Shown here in pieces: positions 1 to 8,290 of a DNA stretch of 59,980 bases. How positions within the stretch are numbered: position 1 is the stretch's first letter; each line of letters starts with the position of its first letter. Source of the DNA: Paracidovorax konjaci (GTDB lineage: Bacteria > Pseudomonadota > Gammaproteobacteria > Burkholderiales > Burkholderiaceae_C); assembly GCF_900112675.1 (NCBI RefSeq), contig NZ_FOMQ01000007.1, positions 226,750 through 286,729 on the forward strand, read 5' to 3'. A model generated the notes under the pieces. That model worked only from the letters and a program-made list of their open reading frames with translations, made no database searches and was not told where the DNA came from. A program made the translations under genes and the position numbers.

Positions 1-4
1 CCCC

Positions 5-958
5 ATGAAACGCTTTTCCTTTCCTCTTTCTGCCCCGGTGGCGCGCTGCACCGCCTGCATCGCCCTGGCGTCGCTGGTGCTGGCATGGCTGCCCGGCTGC
101 TCCGAGCACGCGCCACCTCCGGCGGATGCAACCGCAGGCAGCGCCTCTGCCGCCGCAGCGCCTGCCGGCCTGGCCATGGCCCGGGGCCGCATCGAGGTCC
201 AGGGCGGCCTTCTGGAACTCTCTCCCCTGCAGGACGGCGTGGTGGAGACCGTGGCCGTGCATGAGGGCCAGAGCGTGGCGCGGGGACAGGTGCTGCTGCG
301 CCTTTCCTCTGCCGGCATGCAGGCAGAACTGGGCGTGGCGCAGGCGGAGCTGCAACTTGCCGAAGCGCGCCAGCGCGCACGCCTGCAGCACCTGCCTGCA
401 CTGCGCCGGAATGCGGCCCGCCTGGCAGAAGCCGCTTCGGCAGGCGCCACGGAACCCCAGCGCGCCGAAGACGCCGCACAGGCGCTGCGCGATGCGGAGG
501 CCGACACTGCCATCGCCCGTGCGGAGGCCGACGTGGCCCGCCAGCGGCTGGCGCAGGTGCGCGCCCAGCAGGCCCGCCTGGAACTGCATGCCCCCGAAGA
601 AGGCACCGTGGTGCGCGTGTCCACCCAGACGGGGCAGCGCCTGCTGGCGTCCGCAGGCGGCCCGGCCGCCGTCACGTTGATGCCCCGCCGGCCGCTCGTG
701 GTGCGGGCCGAAATCAACGAAAGCTACGCGGCTGCGGTACAGCCCGGCATGCGCGCATCCATCACGACCGACGGCGACGCAGCGCCAGCCGCGCTGCCGG
801 CGGCGCGCGTGGTGCGCATCAGCCCCGTGCTCGGCACCGCACGCCTGCAGGACGACGTGCAACGCGGCCCGGTGCGGGTCGTGGAATGCGTGCTCGAGTT
901 CGACCAGGCACCGGATGCGCGCCCCGGCCAGAGCGTGCGCGTGAGCTTTCATCCTTGA
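5..958 (+). CDS. HlyD/RND-type periplasmic adaptor lipoprotein
   Basis: This 317-residue protein is probably the periplasmic membrane-fusion subunit of an efflux or secretion ABC system. The N-terminus is a lipoprotein signal ending in a lipobox (LPGC, Cys about residue 32), followed by an Ala/Pro-rich linker. A biotinyl-lipoyl-like segment (about residues 60-100, GVVETVAVHEGQSVARGQ) comes next, then an Ala/Gln/Arg-rich coiled-coil hairpin (about 105-195), the second half of the lipoyl domain (HAPEEGTVVRV) and a beta-barrel domain to the end. The length is short for an RND adaptor and closer to ABC-linked HlyD/YbhG-type adaptors. The transporter partners would lie upstream, outside the window. 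The start is the ATG at position 5, and I cannot see upstream for an earlier one. Confidence 0.75.
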   Translation: MKRFSFPLSAPVARCTACIALASLVLAWLPGCSEHAPPPADATAGSASAAAAPAGLAMARGRIEVQGGLLELSPLQDGVVETVAVHEGQSVARGQVLLRLSSAGMQAELGVAQAELQLAEARQRARLQHLPALRRNAARLAEAASAGATEPQRAEDAAQALRDAEADTAIARAEADVARQRLAQVRAQQARLELHAPEEGTVVRVSTQTGQRLLASAGGPAAVTLMPRRPLVVRAEINESYAAAVQPGMRASITTDGDAAPAALPAARVVRISPVLGTARLQDDVQRGPVRVVECVLEFDQAPDARPGQSVRVSFHP

Positions 959-973
959 ACCGAGGAATGCCAG

Positions 974-1747
974 ATGAAGACAGCCCCCCTCCTTCCTTCC
1001 CAGCCACGGCGCATGCCGGTGTCCCTGGCCATCGTGCCCGCAGCAGCGGCCCACGGCGGCGACTCCGCGTCCGGCTGGATGGTCCAGTGCGATTTCGACG
1101 GCACCATCAGCACGGTCGACGTGACCGATTCCTTGCTGCAGCGGTTCGGACAGCCGGGCTGGGAAGCCCTGGAAGACGCGTGGGAACGCGGTGAGATCGG
1201 CTCGCGCGAGTGCATGAAGGGCCAGGTCGCCCTGCTGGACATGGACCGCGCCGAACTCGACGCGCACCTGGCATCCATCGAGGTGGACCCGCACTTCGCC
1301 GCCTTCGTGCAGGAGGCGCAATCCCGGGGCATGCCGGTGCAGGTGGTCAGCGATGGCATCGACTACGCCATCCAGGCGGTACTGGAGCGCCACGGACTGG
1401 GCGCACTGCCCGTCGTCGCCAACCGGCTGGTGCAGGCCGGGCCGCGCCAATGGCGGCTGGAATCGCCCTGGGCCAGCGGCAACTGCTCGCGCGCGAGCGG
1501 CAACTGCAAATGCGAACGCCTTGCCGAGCAACGCGCACGCCACGGCCGCGTGCTCTTCGTGGGTGACAGCACCTCCGACTTCTGCGTTTCCGGGCAGGCG
1601 GACTTCGTCTTCGCCAAGTACAAGCTCATCGCCCACTGCGAGAGCCAGGGCATCGCCCATGCGCCTTTCACCGATTTCTCGGACACCCTGGAACTGCTGC
1701 GCAACCTGGAGGCGCTGGCACCGCGCGCGCTGGAGCTGGCTGCATGA
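974..1747 (+). CDS. HAD-IB family phosphatase (MtnX/SerB-like)
   Basis: A 257-residue small-molecule phosphatase of the haloacid dehalogenase superfamily. Motif I is CDFDGTIS (nucleophile and acid/base Asp pair, about residues 39-46). Motif II is VVSDGIDYA, and motif IV is FVGDSTSDF near residue 197. A Cys/Arg-rich segment (SGNCKCERLAEQR) precedes motif IV. The sequence resembles MtnX-like and phosphoserine-phosphatase-like enzymes, but the substrate cannot be read from it. The ATG at 974 has a GAGGA Shine-Dalgarno about 8 nt upstream. About 35 extra residues precede the fold, so an internal ATG at 1079 is an alternative start. It ends in an ATGA overlap with the following hydrolase, so the two are co-translated. 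Confidence 0.75.
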   Translation: MKTAPLLPSQPRRMPVSLAIVPAAAAHGGDSASGWMVQCDFDGTISTVDVTDSLLQRFGQPGWEALEDAWERGEIGSRECMKGQVALLDMDRAELDAHLASIEVDPHFAAFVQEAQSRGMPVQVVSDGIDYAIQAVLERHGLGALPVVANRLVQAGPRQWRLESPWASGNCSRASGNCKCERLAEQRARHGRVLFVGDSTSDFCVSGQADFVFAKYKLIAHCESQGIAHAPFTDFSDTLELLRNLEALAPRALELAA

Positions 1748-2670
1748 ATGCGGCGATCGCCACCCATCGCGCCACGGCGGACACCCATGCCGCCGTCCCT
1801 GCCCGTCCGGCCTGCCGGCATGGCACCGACCATGAATACCTGCTCGAAGGGCATGGCCCGCTGGCGCGCACCGGCGTACTGCTGGTCCACGGCCTCACGG
1901 GAACACCCAATGAAATGCGCCTGCTGGCCAAGGGGCTGAACCGCGCAGGCTTCACCGTGCTGGCCGTGCAGCTGGCAGGCCATTGCGGCACGCAGGACGA
2001 TCTCGTCGCCACGCGCTGGCAGGACTGGGCCGCCAGCGTGCGGCGCGGCGCGGACCGGCTGATGCAGCACACCGGGCAGCCGCTGATCGCCTGCGGCCTG
2101 TCGATGGGCGCCGTGCTGGCGCTCGCGCTGGCCATCGAGCGGCCCAAGCAGGTGGCCGGTGTGGTGGCGCTCTCGCCCACCTTCCGCTACGACGGCTGGA
2201 GCATGCCGGCATATACACGCCTGTCGTTCCTGCTGCCGGTGTTCCGCGCGCTCGGCATCGGGCGGCACAGCGTGTTCATGGAACAGCCGCCCTACGGCAT
2301 CAAGGACGTGGCGCTGCGCGAGCGCGTGGTGTCGCAGATGCAGTCGGGCGACAGCGCAGCCGCCGGCCTGCCGGGCAACCCCTGGTGGTCGGTGATCGAG
2401 ATGCGCGCCCTGGCCGCGCACGTGCGGCGCCGCCTGGGCGAGGTGCGCGCGCCTTGCCTCGTGATGCATGCGCGCAAGGACGACATCGCCTCGGCCGGCA
2501 ACGCCCGCGACATCGTGCGCGGTGTACGCAATGCCCCCGTGGAGCTGGTGCTGCTGGACGACAGCTACCACATGATCACCATCGATCGCGAGCGCCGCAC
2601 GGTGCTGGCGCGCACGGTGGCCTTCGCCGAGTCGATCGCCCGGCAGAGCTGCGGGGGCACAGCGCCATGA
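1744..2670 (+). CDS. alpha/beta hydrolase (carboxylesterase-like)
   Basis: A 308-residue serine hydrolase with the alpha/beta fold. The oxyanion-hole strand LLVHGLTGTPNEMR is near residue 45, the nucleophile elbow is GLSMGA (about residues 118-123), an Asp-containing CLVMHARKDDIAS lies near 238, and the catalytic His is probably in DDSYHMITIDRER near the C-terminus. The HGLTGTP and GLSMG pattern is typical of Est30-type carboxylesterases and monoacylglycerol-lipase-like enzymes. There is no signal peptide, so it is cytoplasmic. Its start overlaps the HAD gene (ATGA) and its stop overlaps the next transporter gene (ATGA), placing it in the middle of a tightly packed operon. Confidence 0.78.
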   Translation: MNAAIATHRATADTHAAVPARPACRHGTDHEYLLEGHGPLARTGVLLVHGLTGTPNEMRLLAKGLNRAGFTVLAVQLAGHCGTQDDLVATRWQDWAASVRRGADRLMQHTGQPLIACGLSMGAVLALALAIERPKQVAGVVALSPTFRYDGWSMPAYTRLSFLLPVFRALGIGRHSVFMEQPPYGIKDVALRERVVSQMQSGDSAAAGLPGNPWWSVIEMRALAAHVRRRLGEVRAPCLVMHARKDDIASAGNARDIVRGVRNAPVELVLLDDSYHMITIDRERRTVLARTVAFAESIARQSCGGTAP

Positions 2671-3053
2671 CGCCTTCCGCCGACGGCGGCATCACGCCGC
2701 TCGTGGCCACGCTCTGGGTGTTGAACATGCTGGTCGACACCGGTGGGCAACTGGCCTTCAAGGCCGCGGCCACCGCCGACCCCCGCGCGGGCAGCGGGCT
2801 GGCCCGCTGGATCTGGATGGCGCAGCGCCCCTGGCTGTGGGTCGGCATCGGCTGCTACGTCGCCGAGTTCCTCGTCTGGCTCGCCTTCCTTTCGCTGGTG
2901 CCGCTTTCCGACGGGGTGCTGCTGGGCTCGATCAACATCGTGGCCGTGATGGTGGCGGGCCGCTTCCTGTTCCGCGAAAAGCTCTCGCCCATGCGGGTGG
3001 CAGGCATCCTGCTGGTGTCGGCCGGCGTGGCCGTGGTCGGCCTGAAGGCCTGA
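2667..3053 (+). CDS. SMR/EamA-like small membrane transporter, first subunit
   Basis: This 128-residue integral membrane protein is almost wholly hydrophobic and forms about four transmembrane helices. The ending FLFREKLSPMRVAGILLVSAGVAVV is the usual last half of an EamA/SMR repeat. Members act as homo- or hetero-dimers exporting amphipathic cations, polyamines or lipid-linked sugars. The ATG at 2667 overlaps the TGA of the hydrolase, and the next gene encodes a second protein of the same type 4 nt downstream, so a heterodimeric exporter is likely. The substrate is unknown. The operon context (aminotransferase, phosphatase, hydrolase) would fit export of an amino compound or flipping of a lipid-linked one. 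Confidence 0.72.
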   Translation: MTPSADGGITPLVATLWVLNMLVDTGGQLAFKAAATADPRAGSGLARWIWMAQRPWLWVGIGCYVAEFLVWLAFLSLVPLSDGVLLGSINIVAVMVAGRFLFREKLSPMRVAGILLVSAGVAVVGLKA

Positions 3054-3057
3054 TGCC

Positions 3058-3474
3058 ATGAAGAAACGCTTCTATGCCATCGGCTTCCTCGTCCTGATCG
3101 CGTTCGACACGCTGGCGCAGATCAGCTTCAAGCTCGCCGGGGAGCATGCGCTGCCGCTGGAGGTCTCCAGCGCCTGGCTGCAGCGGGTGTTCGGCCAACC
3201 CTGGATCTATGGCGCCTTCGTGGGCTATGTGGGCGCGTTCTTCACCTGGATGACGCTGCTGGAGCACGCGCCCATCGGCCCGGCGTTCGCCGCATCGCAC
3301 CTGGAAGTGGTTTCGGTGCTCGCCTTCTCGGCCCTTCTTTTCGGCGAACCCATTGGCTGGCCGCAGATGCTGGGTGCGGCCCTCATCGCCGGCGGTATCG
3401 CCTGCCTGGCGCGCAGCGAGGCAGCGGAGCATCCCCCGGCCACCCCGGCCCAGGTCCCGGTGCATGGCGCCTGA
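3058..3474 (+). CDS. SMR/EamA-like small membrane transporter, second subunit
   Basis: A 138-residue membrane protein with four predicted helices. It starts MKKRFYAIGFLVLIAFDTLAQISFKLAGEH and has LLFGEPIGWPQMLGAALIAGGIA near the end, the signature half-repeat of EamA/SMR transporters (compare EmrE, ArnE/F and SugE). It pairs with the preceding 128-residue homologue, and the two together probably make the functional antiparallel dimer. The last codons overlap the start of the downstream aminotransferase gene by 11 nt, so translation of the two is coupled. Confidence 0.72.
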   Translation: MKKRFYAIGFLVLIAFDTLAQISFKLAGEHALPLEVSSAWLQRVFGQPWIYGAFVGYVGAFFTWMTLLEHAPIGPAFAASHLEVVSVLAFSALLFGEPIGWPQMLGAALIAGGIACLARSEAAEHPPATPAQVPVHGA

Positions 3475-4696
3475 AGCGCCACCGACCGCCGGATTGCCGC
3501 TGCAATGGGGCGATCTGCGGCCCGGGGGCAGCTCCGACCTGGGCGGCGCACTGGCCCGCTTCCTCGGCATGCCGTCGGTGCAGGTGGAATGCTCCGGCAC
3601 CGCCGCGCTCGTGGTGGCCCTCACGGCGCTGCGGGAGCATGCCCCGGCACGCGGCGAAATCATCGCGCCCGCCTACACCTGCCCGCTCGTCGCGCTGGCG
3701 GCGGCGCACTGCGGCCTGCGCCTGCGCCTGTGCGACCTGCGCCCCGGCAGCCTGGACCTGGACCCCGAAAGACTGGAGGCACTTTGCGGCCCGCGCACGC
3801 TGGCCGTGCTGCCCACGCACCTGGCAGGCCGCGTGACCGAAACGCAAAGCGTTCGCTCCATTGCGCGTGCGGCAGGTGCCTGGGTCATCGAAGACGGCGC
3901 CCAGGCCCTGGGCGCCCGCGAAGACAACGGCAGCGTCGGCGCGAAGAGCGACATGGTGTTTTTCAGCCTGGCCGTCGGCAAAGGGCTGACGCTGTACGAG
4001 GGCGGCGCGCTCGTGGTCGCCGACGCTGACCTGCGCCAGGCCTGCGCGCGGGTGGCCCGCACGCTGGCGCCCTTTCGCTGGGGTTGGGAATTGCGCCGCA
4101 GCGTGGAGTTGCTGGGTTATGCCGCACTCTATCGCCCCGCCGGACTGCCGCTGGCCTATGGCCTGCCGCTGCGCCGGGCGCTGGCCCGGGGCGACCGCAT
4201 CGGGGCCGCCGGGGACGACTTCGACGCCCACATCCCGCTACATCGCGTGGGCCGCTGGCGGCAGGCCGTGGGAACGCGCGCGCTGGCGCGTTTGCCGGCC
4301 TGGCTCGCGCAGGGCGAAGCGCGCGCGCGGCACCGCAGGGCCCTGCTGAACCAGCGGGTGCCCGCGCTCGAGACCATCCAGGACAGCGCCACCACCCCGG
4401 GCGCACGGGGCACCTGGCCGTCCATCCTGGTGCTCCTGCCCGATGCGGCGGGGCGCGAGGCCGCACTGGCGGCGCTGTGGGGCAAGGGGCTGGGCGTGAG
4501 CCTGCCTTTCGCGCATGCCCTGCCCGACTATCCCGGCTATGCACACGCCATCGCCCGGCAGCCCGGCGACGCGTGGCCGCGGGCACGGGACTTCGCCAGC
4601 CGCGTCCTCGCGATCAGCAACAGCCCCTGGCTGGACGATGCGGGCTTCGACCGGGTGTGCGACGTGCTGCGCAGCGCCGTGGAGCGCCGCGGCTGA
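3464..4696 (+). CDS. DegT/DnrJ/EryC1/StrS-family PLP aminotransferase
   Basis: A 410-residue pyridoxal-phosphate enzyme of the sugar/amino-acid aminotransferase family. Diagnostic parts are VECSGTAALVVAL (phosphate-binding loop, about residues 43-55), IIAPAYTCPLVALAAAHCG (substrate strand), VIEDGAQALGA (cofactor-binding Asp) and FFSLAVGKGLTLYEGGALVV, where the Lys of VGKG is the expected Schiff-base lysine. Family members aminate keto-sugars or act on small keto compounds. I choose the ATG at 3464, overlapping the upstream transporter gene, because the family fold begins just after it. It is the last gene of the + strand operon and converges with the - strand operon 28 bp downstream. Confidence 0.8.
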   Translation: MAPEAPPTAGLPLQWGDLRPGGSSDLGGALARFLGMPSVQVECSGTAALVVALTALREHAPARGEIIAPAYTCPLVALAAAHCGLRLRLCDLRPGSLDLDPERLEALCGPRTLAVLPTHLAGRVTETQSVRSIARAAGAWVIEDGAQALGAREDNGSVGAKSDMVFFSLAVGKGLTLYEGGALVVADADLRQACARVARTLAPFRWGWELRRSVELLGYAALYRPAGLPLAYGLPLRRALARGDRIGAAGDDFDAHIPLHRVGRWRQAVGTRALARLPAWLAQGEARARHRRALLNQRVPALETIQDSATTPGARGTWPSILVLLPDAAGREAALAALWGKGLGVSLPFAHALPDYPGYAHAIARQPGDAWPRARDFASRVLAISNSPWLDDAGFDRVCDVLRSAVERRG

Positions 4697-4724
4697 GAAG
4701 CCCGCGCACTGGGTGCGTGGCGCG

Positions 4725-5633
4725 TCAGTCGTCGGCCTCCAGCAGATCCAGCAGCCACATGTTGAAGGCCGCCTGCGCAGCCTGCCAGGCCGGCAGGTCG
4801 GCATGCTCCTCGCCGGTCTGCTGGCCGTCGCCCGCGCTGAGCCAGCGCTTCCACGCCGTCGCATACCGGTGGGTCGAGACGTCGCCCGTCACGTCGCTTC
4901 CGACGATGTGGCCCCGCAGGCTGCCGATCACGGCTGCGGCATGGCGCGTCTCCAGGCCGCCCTGGTCCCAGTTGGTGCGAACCACGCGCCGGGAAAACAC
5001 ATCCTTGTCGATGCTGAGGTAAGTGGGCGCGGCATCCCGGCCGAGGAAGCGCGCCACTTCTGCGGTCAGCGCATCCAGGTCCGGGAAGCTGCGGAACCGG
5101 CCCGCGATGCCGAGCCAGCGGGCCCAGCCGGTGTCCACGCCGCAGCTCCAGTAGGTGAGGCGTCCGGCGCGCAAAGGGCCGAGGTAGTTTTCCCAGGCAT
5201 GCCCGCCGCCGATGTCGCCCGAAGTGATGCCCACCACATGGACATGCGCCACCTGGGGCAGCATCGCCACGCGCCGCACCCACGATCCGCAATGCACCCC
5301 GAACGGAAAGCGCATGTTGTCGGGATGGTTGTCGAGCACCACGATGCGCAGGGGCCGCTCGCGCGAGAAACCGTGCGCGACGATGCAGCGCTCGATCAGC
5401 GGCCAGCTCAGGTGATGGAAGTCGCCGCTGCCGAAGAACACGGTGCCGTGCGCGCGAACGGGGGGCATGCCGGCTTCGAGCGCCGTGCGGAATTCGGCCA
5501 GGGCGCGCAGGCCGCAGCCGAAGCGCAGCCGCTCCTGCCACGCCTGCGCCAGGGGCAGCCGCACTTCCCCAGGCAAGGGGCCCACCGAGCCATCGAGGTC
5601 CAGCACCACGGGGCGGATCTGTGCATCGCTCAT
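4725..5633 (-). CDS. ureohydrolase-fold protein (UPF0489/arginase-like)
   Basis: A 302-residue protein without a recognised name. It carries motifs like those of the arginase/deacetylase metal-binding fold: GDFHHLSW (about residues 62-69), VVLDNHPDNMRFP (DxHxD-like, about 95-108), ITSGDIGGGHAWEN, YLSIDKDVFS (SxDxD-like, about 196-205) and TGDVS. Together these suggest a metallohydrolase acting on a C-N bond, but the metal ligands are not the textbook arginase set, so the reaction is unknown. The start ATG at 5633 overlaps the stop of the upstream transferase gene (ATGA). It is the last gene of a three-gene - strand operon with a class III aminotransferase and an acyltransferase-like protein. 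Confidence 0.6.
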   Translation of the reverse strand: MSDAQIRPVVLDLDGSVGPLPGEVRLPLAQAWQERLRFGCGLRALAEFRTALEAGMPPVRAHGTVFFGSGDFHHLSWPLIERCIVAHGFSRERPLRIVVLDNHPDNMRFPFGVHCGSWVRRVAMLPQVAHVHVVGITSGDIGGGHAWENYLGPLRAGRLTYWSCGVDTGWARWLGIAGRFRSFPDLDALTAEVARFLGRDAAPTYLSIDKDVFSRRVVRTNWDQGGLETRHAAAVIGSLRGHIVGSDVTGDVSTHRYATAWKRWLSAGDGQQTGEEHADLPAWQAAQAAFNMWLLDLLEADD

Positions 5634-6703
5634 GCGTTGCGGCCCTCCACCTGCGCGCGCCAGTGGCTGTCGCTCTCGAAGTGCCCGGCGAACCGCCGGG
5701 CCAGTGCGCGCAGCAACGGATTGCGCACGTGCACGGCGTGGCGCGTCCAGGTGAAACGTGCGCCCAGGCTGCGTTTCACTTCCGGGTCGGTCCAGCCCGC
5801 GATGTAGTGGGTGAGCCCACGCTCGAGCGCATATTCCAGATTGACCATCCAGCTCACGAAATACAGGTTGACCTCGCGCGCGGCGGGGTAGGACAGGCCG
5901 ATGTACTTGTCCACGAGGCGGCCACCGTGCTCGTAGCACAGGTTCCAGCCCAGCAGCGCGCCGGATTCGGCGTGCCGGTACTCGAAGGCGATGCCGCCGC
6001 TCGTGCCATCGCGCAGCACCGCTGCGAAGAAGCTGCGCGTGAGCCGGTCGAAATGCACTTCGCTCTGCGCATGCACGCCCTCGTAGAGCGCGTAATACGC
6101 GTCCACGCGCGCATCGTCGGCAAACGCCTTGCCGGTGGGCACGCGCTCGATGCGCAGCGCCGCGCGGCTGCGCAGCTTGCGCCGGAGGTTGCTGCGGCGG
6201 CTGGCGGAAAGGCGCGCCAGGTACCCGTCCACGCCGTTGAAGTCGATGGGCACATAGGCCAGTGCCTGCCCTTCCACCAGCACGAAACCCTCGGCCACGC
6301 AGGCCTCGGCCAGGCGCTGGGCGAAGACGTTGTCGGCATCGTCCAGCAGGGGGGAGTCCTGCGGAATGTCCTTCACGATCGCGAGCGCATGGCTGCGGCC
6401 CGGCCCCTGGCGCACGGCCGCGGCCAGCGCCGCCGGGGTGATTCCGTCCGCAGGCAAGGGCGCGTATTCGGTCACCGTCGCGCCGATGAAGGCCGTGCGC
6501 ACGCGCAGCCAGCGGGACCAGCGCGCGAACATCGGCCAGGTCCGCAACCGCGCCTTGAGCGCATCGTCCGCCGTGGTCAGCAGATCGAAGGGCGCCGTGA
6601 ACGCCGGCGCGGGCAGGCCGTCCAGACAGGCGAACCCCTCCGGCGGATGCACGCGCGCATGCTCCACGAGCGACGGCGGCTCCAGCCGGTTGCGCCAGCG
6701 CAT
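5630..6703 (-). CDS. GNAT/FemAB-fold transferase
   Basis: A 357-residue protein. The central part (about residues 140-310) resembles GNAT acyltransferases of the FemAB/DUF482 type: FNGVDGYLARLSASRRSNLRRKLR, then a stretch with FDRLTRSFFAAVLRDG, and GALLGWNLCYEHGGRLVDKYIGL, the usual strand-turn-strand that binds acyl donors. Such enzymes transfer an acyl or aminoacyl group to an amine; the substrate here is unknown. The start at 6703 lies 5 nt after the aminotransferase stop, and the stop overlaps the next start. A longer upstream frame exists only because it reads antisense through the aminotransferase gene in the wrong frame. Confidence 0.62.
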   Translation of the reverse strand: MRWRNRLEPPSLVEHARVHPPEGFACLDGLPAPAFTAPFDLLTTADDALKARLRTWPMFARWSRWLRVRTAFIGATVTEYAPLPADGITPAALAAAVRQGPGRSHALAIVKDIPQDSPLLDDADNVFAQRLAEACVAEGFVLVEGQALAYVPIDFNGVDGYLARLSASRRSNLRRKLRSRAALRIERVPTGKAFADDARVDAYYALYEGVHAQSEVHFDRLTRSFFAAVLRDGTSGGIAFEYRHAESGALLGWNLCYEHGGRLVDKYIGLSYPAAREVNLYFVSWMVNLEYALERGLTHYIAGWTDPEVKRSLGARFTWTRHAVHVRNPLLRALARRFAGHFESDSHWRAQVEGRNA

Positions 6704-6708
6704 GCGGC

Positions 6709-8085
6709 TCAGCTGCGCTTGGCGCGCGTGAGGAGCTGATCGAGCAGCACCATGGCCTCGTCGATCTCGGCGCGCGAGATCATCAGCGAGGGCGCGAAGG
6801 TGATCACGTTCTTGTAATAGCCACCGACGTCCAGCACCAGGCCGCGCTTCTGGCCCTGGTATTCCAGCGTGCCTTCCAGGCCCATGTCCACCATCTTGTC
6901 CAGCAACGCGCGGTTGGGCGTGAAGCCGTCGTCCGTGCAGATCTCGGCGCGCAGCGCCAGGCCCAGGCCGTCCACGTCGCCGATTTCCTTGTGGCGCTTC
7001 TGCAGGTCGCGCAGGCCTTCGAGGAAGTAGGCACCGCTGTCGCAGACCTGCTTGCCGAAGTCCATCTCGTGCGTCATCTTCATCACTTCCAGGCCCAGGG
7101 CCGTGCCCAGCGGGTTGGATGCGAAGGTGCTGTGCGTGGAGCCTGGCGGGAAGATGGTCGGGTTGATGAGTTCCTCGCGCGCCCACAGCCCGGACAGCGC
7201 ATTGAGGCCGTTGGTCAGTGCCTTGGCGAAGACCAGCACGTCGGGCTGCACGCCGAAGTTCTCGATGGACCACAGCTTGCCGGTGCGCCAGAAACCCATC
7301 TGGATTTCATCGACCACCAGCAGCACGCCGTGCTCGTCGAGCACCTTCTTGATGCCCTTGAAATAGTTGGCCGGCGGGATCACGTAGCCGCCCGTCCCCT
7401 GGATGGGCTCGATATAGAAGGCCGCGTACTCGCACTGGCGGGTCTTGGGGTCCCACACCGCGTGGTATTCGTTCTCGAACTTGCGCGCGAACTCGCTCAC
7501 CAGCGAATCGCCGTACTCCTCGGCCGTCATGCCCTTGGGGCGGCGGAACGGGTACGGAAACGGCAGGAACTGCGCACGGTCGCCGAAATGACCGAAGCGG
7601 CGGCGGTAGCGGTAGCTCGACGTGATGCTGGAGGCGCCCAGCGTGCGCCCGTGGTAGCCACCCTCGAAGGCGAACATGAGGCTCTTGCCGTTGGTGGCGT
7701 TGCGCACCACCTTGAGCGAATCCTCGATGGCCTGTGCGCCGCCCACGTTGAAATGCACCCGGCCCGGGCGCCCCCACTTGGCCTCGGCATCCTGCGCGAT
7801 GGTCTTGGCCAGCTCGATCTTGGTGGGGTGCAGGTACTGGCTGGCGATCTGCGGCAGCGTGTCGAGCTGCTGCTTGAGCACGTTTTCCAGCCGCTCGTTC
7901 TTGTAGCCGAAGTTCACGGCCGAGTACCACATCTGCAGATCGAGGTAGGGCGTGCCCTCCGCGTCCAGCATGTAGCTGCCATCGCAGCCCGTGAAGATCT
8001 TCGGCGGGTTCACGTAATGGACGGTGTCGCCGAACGAGCAGTACTTTGCCTCGTCCGCGAGGAGCTGGGCAGCATCGAAGGTCAT
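6709..8085 (-). CDS. class III PLP-dependent aminotransferase
   Basis: A 458-residue cytoplasmic aminotransferase of fold-type I, class III (ornithine, GABA or acetylornithine aminotransferase relatives). It shows FNVGGAQAIEDSLKVVRNAT, FAFEGGYHGRTLGASSIT, VVDEIQMGFWRTGKLWSIE with the cofactor-binding Asp, and VFAKALTNGLNALSG, where the Lys is the PLP lysine. The pair CTDDGFTPN...YYKNVITFAPSL near the end is typical. I use the ATG at 8085. The open frame extends five codons to a TTG, but the ATG is the normal start with a GGAG 10 nt upstream. It heads the - strand operon with the transferase and the ureohydrolase-fold protein. The amino acceptor cannot be told from the sequence. Confidence 0.82.
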   Translation of the reverse strand: MTFDAAQLLADEAKYCSFGDTVHYVNPPKIFTGCDGSYMLDAEGTPYLDLQMWYSAVNFGYKNERLENVLKQQLDTLPQIASQYLHPTKIELAKTIAQDAEAKWGRPGRVHFNVGGAQAIEDSLKVVRNATNGKSLMFAFEGGYHGRTLGASSITSSYRYRRRFGHFGDRAQFLPFPYPFRRPKGMTAEEYGDSLVSEFARKFENEYHAVWDPKTRQCEYAAFYIEPIQGTGGYVIPPANYFKGIKKVLDEHGVLLVVDEIQMGFWRTGKLWSIENFGVQPDVLVFAKALTNGLNALSGLWAREELINPTIFPPGSTHSTFASNPLGTALGLEVMKMTHEMDFGKQVCDSGAYFLEGLRDLQKRHKEIGDVDGLGLALRAEICTDDGFTPNRALLDKMVDMGLEGTLEYQGQKRGLVLDVGGYYKNVITFAPSLMISRAEIDEAMVLLDQLLTRAKRS

Positions 8086-8290
8086 GGAAGAGAAACTCCG
8101 CAAACAGAATGGGGCGGAGTCTGCGCAGCCAACCTTGATCGACTATCGAGCGTTTGTGTGCGATTTGTGCAGATGGTGGAGAACGCGTGCGGATGCGCAC
8201 CGTGCCTTTGTGGAGCCCCGAGGCGAACCTTTGCTTACAGCATTGCCCGCGACGCCCGATTAGATTCCCGCCCCACAGGGAGGAATCGAC

